A stretch of 64,000 bases of DNA. It comes from Symsagittifera roscoffensis (Eukaryota; Xenacoelomorpha; Acoela; Convolutidae). Under the pieces are notes generated by a model. It was given only the letters and a program-made list of their open reading frames with translations, did not search any database and had not been told where the DNA came from. The DNA lies in contig NC_087066.1 of NCBI RefSeq assembly GCF_963678635.1, positions 7,593,954 to 7,657,953 on the forward strand, given 5' to 3'. The translations under genes were made by a program, and so were the position numbers. Within the stretch, counting starts at the first letter, position 1. Every line of letters starts with the position of its first letter. Positions 63,992 to 64,000 of this stretch are shown piece after piece.

Positions 63992-64000
63992 GAGTTCTCG

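Overview
The window looks like animal nuclear DNA from an invertebrate, but I cannot name the species. It is AT-rich and gene-poor, has spliceosomal introns, and is dominated by repeats. The clearest host gene is the last coding exon of a class A G-protein-coupled receptor on the + strand (12808-14144), running from transmembrane helix 3 to the C-terminus. Three weaker host candidates lie on the - strand: two exons (28992-29088 and 25168-25279) whose splice phases agree across a 3.7-kb intron and which run into an assembly gap, and one terminal exon (56891-57119) encoding a membrane helix and a charged tail.

Layout. 1-12.8 kb: AT-rich noncoding DNA with copies of a dispersed repeat (here 'X-D') and a decayed tandem array of ~330-390 bp units. 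12.8-14.1 kb: receptor exon. 15.4-24.97 kb: about 110 copies of an 87-bp satellite with higher-order structure (variants recur every 1,566 bp = 18 units), ending in a 200-N gap. 25.2-30.4 kb: candidate - strand gene, an X-D foldback, a LINE relic, a tRNA-derived SINE, and a compositionally distinct block. 30.69-33.98 kb: a decayed, internally deleted LTR retrotransposon on the + strand. 34.8-53.7 kb: a very large, nearly pristine LTR element on the - strand. 53.8-64 kb: a hAT-like MITE, a relic LTR of the large family in opposite orientation, X-D copies, small hairpin and tandem repeats, and mostly featureless DNA.

The main find is the 18.9-kb element (34815-53700). Its two ~409-bp LTRs differ at one base over about 388 bp, so it inserted recently. 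In transcription order (right to left) it carries a leader ORF, a basic 155-aa ORF, a 964-aa Gag with a CCHC knuckle, a 1,734-aa Ty3/gypsy-type Pol (protease, RT, RNase H, integrase, all catalytic residues present), two overlapping small hydrophobic ORFs, a 377-codon open frame with no ATG, an Env-like glycoprotein ORF, an overlapping ORF holding two membrane segments, and a 601-aa protein of unknown function. Adjacent frames overlap at nearly every junction (4-nt ATGA overlaps twice; 13-, 26-, 32- and 119-nt overlaps), which suggests translational coupling, frameshifting and splicing. The glycoprotein resembles, from memory, the chuvirus-type glycoprotein family rather than classic gypsy Env. 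Together this looks like a complex endogenous retrovirus-like element with several accessory genes I do not recognise.
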